48,134 nt of DNA. Origin: Burkholderiales bacterium. Lineage in GTDB: Bacteria; Pseudomonadota; Gammaproteobacteria; Burkholderiales; Ga0077523. Each line of letters begins with the position of its first letter. Positions within the stretch are counted from its first letter, which is position 1. A model generated the notes under the pieces. The model had not been told where the DNA came from and searched no databases. It worked only from the letters and a program-made list of their open reading frames with translations. A program made the translations under genes and the position numbers. The stretch spans positions 1 through 48,134 of the forward strand of contig JAIEQG010000019.1 of the NCBI GenBank assembly GCA_019747905.1, written 5' to 3'. This document shows, piece by piece, positions 1 through 8,616 of the stretch.

Positions 1-114
1 TGCCGGTTGGGCGAGCGCCGCGCCGAAGGTGGCGAGCAAGGCGCCGGCGAGCACTCTAGCGGCGGTCCTCCGAGGGGAAAGCGGGGTGGTGGCGAAAGCC
101 GAATTCGTGTTCAT
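1..114 (-). CDS. Secreted protein of unknown function, N-terminal part only
   Basis: The gene runs off the left edge and only its first 38 codons are present. The ATG at 114-112 follows a strong ribosome binding site (GGAGGAC on the minus strand, 5 bases upstream). The peptide starts MNTNSAFATTPLSPRR and continues with a hydrophobic alanine/leucine stretch ending in GAALAQPA, a typical Sec signal peptide with an Ala-X-Ala cleavage site. The mature protein is outside the window, so no function can be assigned. A QseB/PmrA-type direct repeat lies 69 bases upstream (183-199) in the same arrangement as in front of the PepSY gene at 33318, which suggests that the two-component system in this window controls it. 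It is divergent from the large regulator at 531. Confidence 0.75.
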   Translation of the reverse strand, partial: MNTNSAFATTPLSPRRTAARVLAGALLATFGAALAQPA

Positions 115-182
115 GTTGTCCTCCGTTCGTTGGGTCGCCGAGCCAATGCGGCCTGCGATGGGAGACAGTTTTCACGGCGAAA

Positions 183-199
183 CTTAGAAGACGCTTAAA
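183..199 (-). promoter_or_regulatory. QseB/PmrA-like operator box (CTTAGA-N5-CTTAAA on +)
   Basis: On the minus (coding) strand it reads TTTAAG-N5-TCTAAG, a tandem direct repeat with an 11-bp period that fits the YTTAAK-N5-YTTAAK PmrA/QseB pattern with one deviation. The sequence just after it (TTTCGCCGTG) matches the sequence after the box at 33388 (TTTCGGCGCG). The box ends 68 bases before the start codon at 114. Binding by the response regulator at 31851 is inferred. Confidence 0.6.
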
Positions 200-317
200 T
201 CGATCCGCTCCCCAGCCGGATCTGCGCCTGCGGGCGGGAGCATGTGATCGGGCCTGCACTTTGTCCCGACCGCACGATGTCGCCAGCTCCTGCGGCGCCC
301 GTTCTTCCCTGGAGCGG

Positions 318-345
318 AAGAGTTGCGTCCAAAGAGTTGCGTCCA
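318..345. repeat. Perfect 14-bp tandem repeat, two units
   Basis: The unit AAGAGTTGCGTCCA occurs twice in direct succession (318-331 and 332-345), about 185 bases before the GTG start of the large regulator. A short direct repeat of this kind upstream of a SARP-type regulator could be its own binding site, since SARP proteins bind heptameric direct repeats. This role is inferred only. Confidence 0.6.
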
Positions 346-530
346 ACCTTGAGCCCGCTCTGAAGTCGTGATACGTTGAACCTCGAGACCGGTGCTTTGC
401 GGGACCGGCGAAGGCGGCCCCGATCGTGCGAGCCGGACATGCGCGCTCGTACCGTCGGTCCGAGCCATTGTCCCCGTGGCGCTGGTTGGTCGTGAGGTAA
501 CCGACGTAGCCAGTTCAACGTGGTGCGTTC

Positions 531-3500
531 GTGGTGACCAGACACGTTCCGACGCTCGCCAAGCTGACGCGACCCCGCGTGCACGACGCGGTGCCCCGCG
601 AACGCCTGTTCGCCCGGTTGGACCAGGAGCGCTCACGTCGGTCGGCCCTGTGCGTCGTTGGACCTCCGGGCGCCGGCAAGACTACGTTAGTTGCGAGTTG
701 GCTGGACGCGCGCCAGCACGACGGCATCTGGTTCCAGGTCGATCCAGGCGATGGTGACCTCGCTACTTTCTTCTACCACCTTCGCCTCGGCGCGACGTCG
801 TTTGTTCGCAAAGGGCAACGGACATTGCCCCTGCTGACGCCCGAGTACCTCGCGGACATCGAAGGATTCGCGCGGCGCTTCTTTCGCGATTTTTTCGCCC
901 GATTGCCGGACGGTGCCACGCTGGTGTTGGACAACTACCAGGAAGTTTCCGCCGATCAGCGCTTTCATGCCCTCGTCGCGCAGTCAGTCGATGAGGTTCC
1001 CCCCGGCATCACCGTCATCGTCGTGTCGCGGCGGGATCCCCCCGACGCTTGCGCTCGATTGATCGCCAACGAGAACGTGAGTTTCATCCAGTGGGAAGAT
1101 CTGCGACTCACACCGCAGGAAGCCCGGGCCATCAGTGCGAAGCGCACCGCACTGACTGAACAGGAGTTCGACACGCTGTACCGAGCGAGTGATGGTTGGG
1201 CTGCAGGCCTGACCCTCATGCTCGAGCGACTCAAGCGCAACGGTATCGTCCCGGAAGCGGTGGCGGCAGAAACGCGCGAGGCCGTGTTCCACTACTTCGC
1301 CGGTGTCATATTCGACCGATTGCCGGCCCAGACGCAGCACGTTTGCCTGACCACGGCGCTGCTGCCCCAGATCACCGCGAGCGGTGCGGAGCTTCTTAGT
1401 GGGCTGACGCAGGCAGCGCGTTTTCTGGAAACGCTCTATCGCGATCGCTTGTTCACGGATCGCCGCATGGTCGTCGCGGCCGATCGCTACGCTAATGCTG
1501 GTAGTGAGACCCTGGTAGCGACGTATCAATACCATCCCCTGTTTCGCGAGTTCCTGCTCGAGCGCGGGCGCCTCGCCTGGTCGGTCGAAGTCCGCCGGAA
1601 CCAGCTGTTGAAGGCGGCGTCGCTGCTGGAGGTGAGCGGTCAGGGGGCCGACGCGATCGCGATCCTCGTCGAGATCGAGCATTGGACGCGGGCCTCCGAA
1701 CTCATCGTGGACCATGCGCCCAGACTCATCGCGCAAGGCCGTTGGCAAACGCTGCACACGTGGCTCCAGCGCCTGCCCGACGCGCAACTTCGGGAAACCC
1801 CATGGCTGGGGTACTGGTGGGGTGTTTCCCTGCTGGCTGTCGACCAGGACGACGCACGCCGGCTTCTCGAGCGTTCGCATGGGCTGATGGTGGCCGCCGG
1901 GGATGTCGTCGGTCAGCTGCTGTCGGCCGCAGGCGTGATCGACAGCCTCTACTTTCGGTGGGCCTCGTTCACGGAGATGGATCGCTGGATCACGATCATC
2001 CAGACACTCCTGGATTCGCGGCCCGCGTTCGACTCGGTCGAAGCTGAACTCCATGTCCTATCGAGCTTTCTCATCGCCTTGTCGTACCGTCAACCGGCAA
2101 ATCCGCTTCTGCCTGAATGCGTTGTACGGGTGAAGCAGTTGCTGGATATGGAGATCGACGTCAATCAACGCGTGACGGCCGGCACGTTTCTGCTGGGTTA
2201 CTGCTATTTTGCGGCGGAGTACGATCTGGCGAAGGGCGTTATCGCGACGATCGAGCCGCTCGTGGCGAACGCCGACGTCACGCCGCTCAATCGAGTCTGG
2301 TGGCGGGCGCGGGTGGGCTACTACGGTTACCACGTCGCGGACTATCCAGGGGCGCTACGGAATCTGGGCGAGGCTGCCAGCATCTCCAGAAGCCATGGGC
2401 TGGCCGGGCTGCATTCTGCCGAACCCGCGCTCGCCTACTTCAGCTTTCTGGTGGCGCTAGGTATCCGGGACCTGTCGGCCGCGCTGGAGTCGGTCTCCAC
2501 TTTGCGCCGTCTGGCGAATCCGCGGCGTCGCTTCGACGTGTGGTACCTGCAGTTCGTGGAGAGCGTGATGGCGCTCCGCGCCGGGGACCTGTCTCACGGA
2601 CTGGCCTTCGCGGAAACCAGCATCCGGACCGCTGTCGATACGGGGATGCACTACATCCGGCAGCTCAGCCTGACGCTCACATCGCATGTGCACGCCCGCA
2701 TGGGGAGGTACACCGAAGCACTGCAGAGCGCGGCGGAGGCAAAGTCACTGTCAGCAGGCACCGTCATTCACAACATGGCGTCGGAACCGATGTTCGTGGA
2801 AGCCTACGTTGCGCTGCGGAAAGGCGATCGCGCACAGGCTGTCGAGCGGACCGCAGCCGCTTTCGAAGCGAGCCGACGAACACATTATGCGTTCTGGTTC
2901 AGGTTTGTTCCTGAGGTGTTGCCGGAACTCTGCTCTCTGGCCCTCACCGAAGGCATCGAGCGCTCGCACGTCACCGAAGTGGTCAGGCGCTATGCGATAG
3001 CACCCCCGCGCCCGCTCTTGAGATCCTGGCCCTGGCCGCTTCAGATCTCCACACTGGGTACGTTCACTATCGTCAAGAAAGGCATTCCGATGGACCTCAC
3101 GAAGAATGCAACGCGCAAGCCCATGGAGCTCCTGAAAGCGATCATTGCGCTAGGGGTCGAGGGCGTATCCGTAGCGGCGCTGATCGACCACCTGTGGCCC
3201 GATGCCGAGGGGGATACGGCCCACAAGACCTTCGCCATCACCTTGCATCGACTGCGGCGACAGCTGGGTGACGACCACGCTCTGGTCATGAAGGCGGGGA
3301 CGGTCGGCATGAACGTGAGCACATGTTGGATCGATGTCGCCGCATTCGAACGCCTTGCCCTTGATGCCGATGCGACGGGGTCGGCGAACATGTTGATCAT
3401 TGGCGAGTTGCGCGCCAACGTAAGCGACTTGAAGGCGCTGTATCGGGGCCCCTTCCTTCCGAGCGAAGTCTCGCAGTCCTGGGCCATGGTGCCGCGTCAA

Positions 3501-3803
3501 CGATGGCATACGCGATTCCTTTCAACCGTATCGCGCTGGGGTGGTTCTCTGGAGGACCTGGGCGATATGGAAGGCGCTGGGGCGCTCTACCGCCATGCCC
3601 TGGAGATCGACGGCTGCGCGGAACCGGTCTGCCAGTGCCTGATGCGCTGCCTCAAGCGGTCGGGTAAGTCCGCGGAACTGGACGATGCCTTTCGAATGTG
3701 CTGCAACGCATTGAAGGCGGCCGGCCGTTCCGGGCCATCGATCGAAACCGAGGCGCTCTACCGTTCCCTTCGATCAAGCACACGCCCCTCCCATCACGCC
3801 TGA
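531..3803 (+). CDS. Large STAND-ATPase transcriptional regulator with C-terminal SARP/BTAD domain
   Basis: This is a 1090-residue regulator built like MalT-type signal-transduction ATPases, but with a SARP-type output domain. A Walker A motif (GPPGAGKTT, residues 44-52) and a Walker B-like LVLDN (131-135) mark the N-terminal NTPase. A long helical TPR-like middle follows, typical of ligand or protein sensing. From about residue 836 an OmpR/SARP winged helix is visible (LGTF, HLWPDAEGD, LHRLRRQLGD), followed by a BTAD-like helical end. No LuxR helix-turn-helix is present. The GTG at 531 has no clear ribosome binding site, so the exact start is uncertain. It is a close architectural paralog of the gene at 5179-8217, which faces it. 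By family it should be a transcription activator; its targets are unknown, but the secreted-protein gene just downstream is a candidate. Confidence 0.9.
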   Translation: MVTRHVPTLAKLTRPRVHDAVPRERLFARLDQERSRRSALCVVGPPGAGKTTLVASWLDARQHDGIWFQVDPGDGDLATFFYHLRLGATSFVRKGQRTLPLLTPEYLADIEGFARRFFRDFFARLPDGATLVLDNYQEVSADQRFHALVAQSVDEVPPGITVIVVSRRDPPDACARLIANENVSFIQWEDLRLTPQEARAISAKRTALTEQEFDTLYRASDGWAAGLTLMLERLKRNGIVPEAVAAETREAVFHYFAGVIFDRLPAQTQHVCLTTALLPQITASGAELLSGLTQAARFLETLYRDRLFTDRRMVVAADRYANAGSETLVATYQYHPLFREFLLERGRLAWSVEVRRNQLLKAASLLEVSGQGADAIAILVEIEHWTRASELIVDHAPRLIAQGRWQTLHTWLQRLPDAQLRETPWLGYWWGVSLLAVDQDDARRLLERSHGLMVAAGDVVGQLLSAAGVIDSLYFRWASFTEMDRWITIIQTLLDSRPAFDSVEAELHVLSSFLIALSYRQPANPLLPECVVRVKQLLDMEIDVNQRVTAGTFLLGYCYFAAEYDLAKGVIATIEPLVANADVTPLNRVWWRARVGYYGYHVADYPGALRNLGEAASISRSHGLAGLHSAEPALAYFSFLVALGIRDLSAALESVSTLRRLANPRRRFDVWYLQFVESVMALRAGDLSHGLAFAETSIRTAVDTGMHYIRQLSLTLTSHVHARMGRYTEALQSAAEAKSLSAGTVIHNMASEPMFVEAYVALRKGDRAQAVERTAAAFEASRRTHYAFWFRFVPEVLPELCSLALTEGIERSHVTEVVRRYAIAPPRPLLRSWPWPLQISTLGTFTIVKKGIPMDLTKNATRKPMELLKAIIALGVEGVSVAALIDHLWPDAEGDTAHKTFAITLHRLRRQLGDDHALVMKAGTVGMNVSTCWIDVAAFERLALDADATGSANMLIIGELRANVSDLKALYRGPFLPSEVSQSWAMVPRQRWHTRFLSTVSRWGGSLEDLGDMEGAGALYRHALEIDGCAEPVCQCLMRCLKRSGKSAELDDAFRMCCNALKAAGRSGPSIETEALYRSLRSSTRPSHHA

Positions 3804-3895
3804 GTCGCACAAGACGCCTGTATCCGTTTTGTAGGCGCTCGTCCAATAAGGTCGACAACGACGGCTGAGCGCCAATTGAAAGGTCCGGCTGTCAT

Positions 3896-3922
3896 GCCTT
3901 GCGCCGGCACGGCGCCGGCAAG
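3896..3922 (+). terminator. GC-rich stem-loop after the regulator gene
   Basis: CCTTGC and GCAAGG arms enclose a GC-rich centre about 95 bases after the regulator stop codon. No T-run follows, so it is a weak terminator candidate or an RNA structure in the leader of the next gene. Confidence 0.3.
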
Positions 3923-3979
3923 GACGGGACGCGCCGACCGGCACCGGGCGCTGGAGAGCAATACGACGGGAGGGGAGTC

Positions 3980-4471
3980 ATGAAGAAGACCATCGCACTG
4001 GTAGTGTTCGGGCTGGCGGCATCGACGTTCGGGTTGGTGGGCGGCGCACAGCAATTGCCGAAGTCCGGAACGATCTCCGTCAACAGCGGTTGGAAAGCGA
4101 ACGGCGAGACGGTTCAAGTGGGCGAAGGCCGGGTGTTCGGGTGGGGTGGTTTTTACGGCGTTACCTTCAATTCGCGCGGGAGCGGGCCGATGCACATGGG
4201 CACTGCGGTCTGCCCGTATTACCTGGATCTCACAGGGGGGGCCGGGCCGGGCGGAGGCAGCTGCGCGTGGACCGATGCGGACGGCGACAAGATCTATACG
4301 CAGTACACCGGCACGCTGGCCACGAACGGTGTGTTCGACGGGTTGAACCAGATCACCGGCGGCACTGGCAAGTTCAGCGGCGTCACGGGCAAAGCGCCGT
4401 TTCAGTGCAAGGCATTGTCGGCCCAAGGTCATTTCGGGTGCTCGCAGCAGTTCGAATATCGGCTGCCCTGA
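3980..4471 (+). CDS. Small secreted protein, paralog of the gene at 15994
   Basis: The protein has 163 residues with a Sec signal peptide (MKKTIALVVFGLAAS..., probable cleavage near VGGAQ). The ATG at 3980 was chosen because it follows GGGAGGGGAGTC and starts exactly at the signal peptide; the frame is open further upstream. The mature part is glycine-rich with about four cysteines and the motifs SGW, TDADGDKIY, GGTGKFSGVTG and a terminal YRLP. All of these recur in the protein at 15994-16515, so the two belong to one family. I do not recognise a named domain, but the extracytoplasmic, beta-rich composition suggests a small barrel or lipocalin-like fold. It lies 176 bases downstream of the large regulator on the same strand and ends at a strong hairpin shared with the convergent gene. 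Confidence 0.85.
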   Translation: MKKTIALVVFGLAASTFGLVGGAQQLPKSGTISVNSGWKANGETVQVGEGRVFGWGGFYGVTFNSRGSGPMHMGTAVCPYYLDLTGGAGPGGGSCAWTDADGDKIYTQYTGTLATNGVFDGLNQITGGTGKFSGVTGKAPFQCKALSAQGHFGCSQQFEYRLP

Positions 4472-4478
4472 CCGCGAT

Positions 4479-4503
4479 CGAGGAGCCCGCCCCGGGCTCC
4501 TCG
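4479..4503. terminator. Bidirectional stem-loop terminator
   Basis: A perfect 11-bp stem (CGAGGAGCCCG / CGGGCTCCTCG) with a 3-base loop sits between two convergent genes, 8 bases after the stop codon at 4471. There is little T-run on either side, but position and stability fit a shared terminator. Confidence 0.65.
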
Positions 4504-4607
4504 CTTCCACTCGCGATTGCCGCGAGGGCCGGTCCCACACGCATCTGGGTCTCGGGCTCCAATACGCCGCCCACGAGACCGGCGCGTCGCTGCGGAACCG
4601 CCGATCG

Positions 4608-5102
4608 CTACGGCTTCGCGGGGGTAGGGCTCAACTGCCGCATCACGGTCGCCCAGTCGAGGTAGTCCACCTTGTGCTTGATCTTGCCGCCCTCGAACCG
4701 ATAGATCGATGCGCCACGCACGTCCATCCGCTTGTTCGCCGCAGGCATGCCCGGCAGGTCGCCGACCTGCGTTCCCGAGAACCGCCACTCCGATGCCGCG
4801 CGATTGCCCGAAATCACCGTCGAGACGATGACCGCCTTCAGGTCCGGGAACGCATCGAAGTACGGCTGGGCAAAGCCTCGGACCTGTTCCTTGCCATTCA
4901 GCAGGAGGCCGATCCCGGGGTCTTCGTAGATCACGTCGTCGGCATAGCTCGCCATCAGCCGGTCCATGTTCCGCGACCAGCCGGCCGCCTCGTTCTCGAT
5001 GAGCCGGATCTTCTCCGCGTCGCTCTGCGCGTGGACAGGTGCAACGCTGATCAGACCGAACAGAATCCCGAGCGTCACCGCACGCTGAATTGCTGAAGCC
5101 AT
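4608..5102 (-). CDS. Secreted SnoaL-like (NTF2-fold) protein
   Basis: The protein has 164 residues. The ATG at 5102 follows GGAGGGCAAG and begins a signal peptide (MASAIQRAVTLGILFGL..., cleavage after VHAQ). The mature part has the SnoaL/NTF2-like pattern: a helix with NMDRLMASYADDVIYEDP, GKEQVRGFAQPYFDAFPDL, then strands with RFEGGKIKHKVDYLDW. SnoaL-like proteins are polyketide cyclases, ester cyclases or ligand-binding proteins; an exported version is most likely a binding or hydrolytic protein, but the substrate cannot be read from the sequence. It lies 76 bases downstream of the second large regulator on the same strand, so it may be co-transcribed with it or controlled by it. Confidence 0.85.
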   Translation of the reverse strand: MASAIQRAVTLGILFGLISVAPVHAQSDAEKIRLIENEAAGWSRNMDRLMASYADDVIYEDPGIGLLLNGKEQVRGFAQPYFDAFPDLKAVIVSTVISGNRAASEWRFSGTQVGDLPGMPAANKRMDVRGASIYRFEGGKIKHKVDYLDWATVMRQLSPTPAKP

Positions 5103-5178
5103 CTTGCCCTCCACACTCGATAGGTTGGTCAAACGCACCGTCCAATGCGGGCTCACCGCACTTCGGCACGAGACCAGC

Positions 5179-8100
5179 TTAGCGGGAGGGTGCTTTCCTA
5201 TTCACTTCAGATTGCCCGGACGAACGTCCGTCTGCCAAGCCGCGAACGGCCTCGGCATGCAGTGTCCGCAGTTGCTCGCGCATGGGAAGAATCCATGGCT
5301 CCTCGACCTCGTCTTCCAGGAACTCGCCGCGATACAGCGTAGCGACGGTTTCATGGAGCATGCGGCCCGCGAGACACTCCCGCGCCTGAGTCACGCACAA
5401 TGCGTCCACCCAGACCCGTTCCGGATTCAGACTCACCTTGCCGCCACTCATTCGAACCGACCCGTGGTCACCCAGAAGCTGGCGCAGGCGATGCAGATTC
5501 AGCGTCAGGCGACGATAGCCTTCATCGCCGTCGGCGGCGGGCCAGAGCGCATCGGCCAGCTTGTGTTCCGCTACTTCACGCCCGCCCAGTGCGATGAGGC
5601 ACTGCAGCAGCGTCAGCAGACGTTTCGGCGTCTTGCGTCCGAAGCGCAGCGGCTGTCCATCGACTTCGACCGCGAAAGTCCCCAGGGTCCGGACCTTTAC
5701 CGGCCAGGGCCACGCCTCGAGCAGAGGATCGGGCGAAACGTAGCGGAAGTGCCGGACCATCCTGCCGACTGCTTGCGTGCGAATTCCTCGACGCAACGCT
5801 TCTGCCAGCATCTTGCGACTGCCCTGCAGCAACCAGCGGAAGTATCGAAAGGTCCCGTCCTCTCCGACTTCGATCGCCTGGTCGAGCAGGCGCTCTGCTT
5901 GCGCACTATCCCCTTGCTCGTGCCGGCACCACGCCAGGATCATCACGAAACAGGCGTCCCAGGTGTGGAGCTTGCACTGTCGAGCAAACCGCAAACCCTC
6001 GTCCGCGACCGCGATGCCATCCGTTACGCGTCCGGCCAGTACCAAGGGAGCGCTGTAGAGGATCAGGCCGCTCAGCTTGTGGGCTGCCCCGCCGATCGCT
6101 TCGACCGCGAGCAACGCACCCTCATGTCGCGCGATGGCGGCCGTGAAGTTGCCGGCCACGGTCTCGACCATACCTTCGCCCCAGAGCTGATGTGCGCGCT
6201 CGAGGGGTCGTGAGGAGTTGACCACGCGCTGCAGTGCCTGCATCGCGAGCCGGGAGCGCTCGACGTCGAAGTAGCACGACGCATGCATGGCGATGAAGAA
6301 ATGGCACAGGACCTCGATCGGCCGCAGGTTGAACTGCGCGCCGAGCCGTGCTCCTTCCTCGAGCTCCCGATACGATTCCTCGAACTCGGCATGCAGGCAC
6401 AGTTTGGTGCCGTTGGTCATGTGCCACGCGGCGCGGTTCAGCTCGGTCAGTCGGCCGTCCTCGAGCAGCGGCAGCAGCATCTTGCGGACGCGATAGAACA
6501 GGTCGAAGGCCCCGAGCATGCACACGACCGGTCCGGTGATCGCCAGTCCCGCCAGCATGCGGGCATTGGTGTCGAGATCGTCTTCGATCAATGCGACGGT
6601 GCGCTCGATGCAAACCGGAAGCAGCGGGTGATCGGGGCGACGGATCGCGATGCCGTAGAGCATCGCCGAACAGACCGTCAGCTCCAGTTCGCGCGACGGG
6701 AACTCGGGCTGGTCTTCGAGCAGTTCGCCGAGCCGCAGGATCCATGGTTCCGCGGTGTCCCAGTTGGCATACTCGAAGTAGAACCCCGCCAGGATGGACG
6801 CCGCTGTGAGCATCTGCCCGATGCGATCGCCGGTCGATTCGAACTGCTCGAACGTCCGGGCGAGAGTGTCGCGGGAGACCTTCTGATCGAACTGGAACTG
6901 TGCCACCCCCACCCAGTATCCGAGCCATGGCTCGAGCCGAACCCGCTCGGGAGGCACGCATGCGCCCCAGTCGAGGATGGTCCTCCAGCGTCCCTCGGCG
7001 AACAGTCGCTGGGCGTGAGTCAGCAGGATGCGCACGACGTCGTCCCACTGCCGGCTGCCCACGAACATTGCGTAGGCCTGCTCGACGTCGCCGGCCGCTT
7101 CCACGATCCTCGCGGCGCGCGCATTTGCGGAATTCATCTCATCCTGCGAGAACGCTCTCCGCGCCCGGGCTTGCAGGAATTCCCGCAACAGGGAGTGAAA
7201 CCGATAGGTCGGCTCGGTGCCGCTGATCCGCTGCACGAAGAGCTGGCGCCGGAACAAGTCGTTCATCAACTCCGCTGCGTTGCCGTCCCCGCTGATTTCC
7301 CGCGCCGTCGAGCCGGTAAGCGTCGGCACCAGAGCGCACAGCATCATCGTCCGCTGGGCAACGGGCGGTGTACTGTCGAAGAAGACCGACGCGAAGTATT
7401 CGAACACGGCCTCGCGCGAAGCAAGTCCGATCCGATCTTCATCGGCCGCATCGGCCTCGGCACGCTCCAGCATCAGCACCAGCCCCGCAGCCCATCCATC
7501 CGAGCGCTCGTACAGTGACTTCAGCGACGAGTCCGAGAACGCGTGGCGCGCGTGCGAAAGGACACGAGTCTCGTCCAATGAAAGACGCAGGTCGCTCCAG
7601 CGCAGTTCTGCGATCTCGCGGCTCGCGATTCCGCGCGTATAGGCGAGGGCGGGCTCGGTTCGACTGATGACTACCAGATTGCGGCGCGGCGGTATCTCCT
7701 GGATCGCCGCGAGCATGGCTTGGTGGAACAGCGCGTCGCTCGGGATCTCCTGAACATTGTCGAGCACGAGCACGGCGTCATTCGGCAGGCGAGCGAACAG
7801 TTCGCGAAAGTACCGTCTTGCGAAACCGGAAAGCTCCGGCAGATACTCGGGCGTGAACAGCGCAAGCTCCGGCTTGCCCCGCGAAAATGGTTGGGCCGCC
7901 CGGTTGAGGTAGTAGAAGAACGTCGAAACATCCGCGTCGCCGGCGTCTGCCTGGTACCAGATGCATACGGCGTCTCGCTTCTCGAGATAACTGGCCACCA
8001 GCGTCGTCTTGCCTGCACCTGGCGGCCCGGCCACCCAGACCACCGGGTGCCGCCGCAGGTCGTCGATGCGGTCGAACAGCCGTCTGCGCTCGAGGGCGTC

Positions 8101-8217
8101 ATAGAGGCGTGGGCGCGAGAGCTTGGCGAGATCGCCGGGCGAATGCTCCGACCGTGCGCCGTCCGGGGCAGATGTCCCGGATGTACCACCGCGGCTAGAC
8201 CTCCTGGAAGCTGTCAT
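5179..8217 (-). CDS. Large STAND-ATPase transcriptional regulator with C-terminal SARP/BTAD domain (second copy)
   Basis: This 1012-residue protein is a paralog of the gene at 531: both have RPR(L/V)xDA near the start, an identical Walker A (GPPGAGKTT, here residues 64-72), a VLVLDN Walker B, LFTPEYL/LLTPEYL and similar FARRYFRELFARLP blocks. A TPR-like helical region fills the middle. The C-terminal winged helix starts near residue 837 (RTLGTFAVEVDG, LADALWPAADGDE, LHRLRQLLGD) and is followed by a BTAD-like segment. The start is well supported by GGGAGGAAGACG directly before the ATG. It is transcribed toward the first copy, away from the YHS-like gene at 8617, with which it shares a 399-base divergent promoter region. 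Expected role: cytoplasmic, ATP-dependent transcription activator with unknown ligand. Confidence 0.9.
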   Translation of the reverse strand: MTASRRSSRGGTSGTSAPDGARSEHSPGDLAKLSRPRLYDALERRRLFDRIDDLRRHPVVWVAGPPGAGKTTLVASYLEKRDAVCIWYQADAGDADVSTFFYYLNRAAQPFSRGKPELALFTPEYLPELSGFARRYFRELFARLPNDAVLVLDNVQEIPSDALFHQAMLAAIQEIPPRRNLVVISRTEPALAYTRGIASREIAELRWSDLRLSLDETRVLSHARHAFSDSSLKSLYERSDGWAAGLVLMLERAEADAADEDRIGLASREAVFEYFASVFFDSTPPVAQRTMMLCALVPTLTGSTAREISGDGNAAELMNDLFRRQLFVQRISGTEPTYRFHSLLREFLQARARRAFSQDEMNSANARAARIVEAAGDVEQAYAMFVGSRQWDDVVRILLTHAQRLFAEGRWRTILDWGACVPPERVRLEPWLGYWVGVAQFQFDQKVSRDTLARTFEQFESTGDRIGQMLTAASILAGFYFEYANWDTAEPWILRLGELLEDQPEFPSRELELTVCSAMLYGIAIRRPDHPLLPVCIERTVALIEDDLDTNARMLAGLAITGPVVCMLGAFDLFYRVRKMLLPLLEDGRLTELNRAAWHMTNGTKLCLHAEFEESYRELEEGARLGAQFNLRPIEVLCHFFIAMHASCYFDVERSRLAMQALQRVVNSSRPLERAHQLWGEGMVETVAGNFTAAIARHEGALLAVEAIGGAAHKLSGLILYSAPLVLAGRVTDGIAVADEGLRFARQCKLHTWDACFVMILAWCRHEQGDSAQAERLLDQAIEVGEDGTFRYFRWLLQGSRKMLAEALRRGIRTQAVGRMVRHFRYVSPDPLLEAWPWPVKVRTLGTFAVEVDGQPLRFGRKTPKRLLTLLQCLIALGGREVAEHKLADALWPAADGDEGYRRLTLNLHRLRQLLGDHGSVRMSGGKVSLNPERVWVDALCVTQARECLAGRMLHETVATLYRGEFLEDEVEEPWILPMREQLRTLHAEAVRGLADGRSSGQSEVNRKAPSR

Positions 8218-8616
8218 CGTCTTCCTCCCGGAACGAAAGCGGTAACGGCGGCAAAATTCTAAGCCTCTGAGACCGATGGGGCAACGATCGCTCGGTCGCT
8301 GCGGCAGTTATCGCTTACATGCCGCGATGCGGCCGTCGTGGCAGAGTACGGATACACCGCCTTCATTTTGCTTTCGGATTACGCGGCCCCCGGCGATCGG
8401 TCACGGGCGACGACCGGGTTTCGTGCCCACCGCGGAACAGAGCCCGCGCAATCCCGGGCGCTATGGAGTTCGCGCTGTGCGACCACGTACGCACAAACAC
8501 GTACGTGTGCCCTACGCATAAACCGCCATACTCGGGGAAATCGAGACCGCCTAGTCTTTCCCCCACGGCGCAGCTTCGCGCCGTGCCGGTTGCAGTGGAA
8601 CCATGGAGGAAAGATC
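8218..8616. promoter_or_regulatory. Divergent intergenic region with 12-bp palindrome
   Basis: This 399-base gap separates the divergent regulator (leftward) and YHS-like gene (rightward). The only notable element is the palindrome at 8497-8508. The frame of the rightward gene is open through part of the gap, but no start with a ribosome binding site precedes 8617. Confidence 0.5.
8497..8508. promoter_or_regulatory. Perfect 12-bp palindrome, operator candidate
   Basis: ACACGTACGTGT is a perfect palindrome about 110 bases before the start of the YHS-like gene. A partial copy (CCACGTACG) lies 13 bases to its left. A dimeric regulator site is the simplest reading; which protein binds is unknown. 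Confidence 0.45.

Larger units (their letters stand above)
115..530. promoter_or_regulatory. Divergent intergenic region with operator and tandem repeat
   Basis: This 416-base gap separates the secreted-protein gene (leftward) from the large regulator (rightward). It holds two visible structures: a QseB/PmrA-like box at 183-199 facing the leftward gene, and a perfect 14-bp tandem repeat at 318-345 nearer the rightward gene. No convincing small gene was found in it. Confidence 0.6.

Noticed and set aside
984..2054. 356-codon frame antisense to the first large regulator
   Set aside because: It has no ribosome binding site, its translation is rich in Arg/Gln/His as expected for a GC-rich shadow frame, and it lies wholly inside a gene with clear motifs.
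5104..6213. 369-codon plus-strand frame opposite the second large regulator
   Set aside because: It is an antisense shadow; the minus-strand frame has Walker and winged-helix motifs and a strong ribosome binding site.
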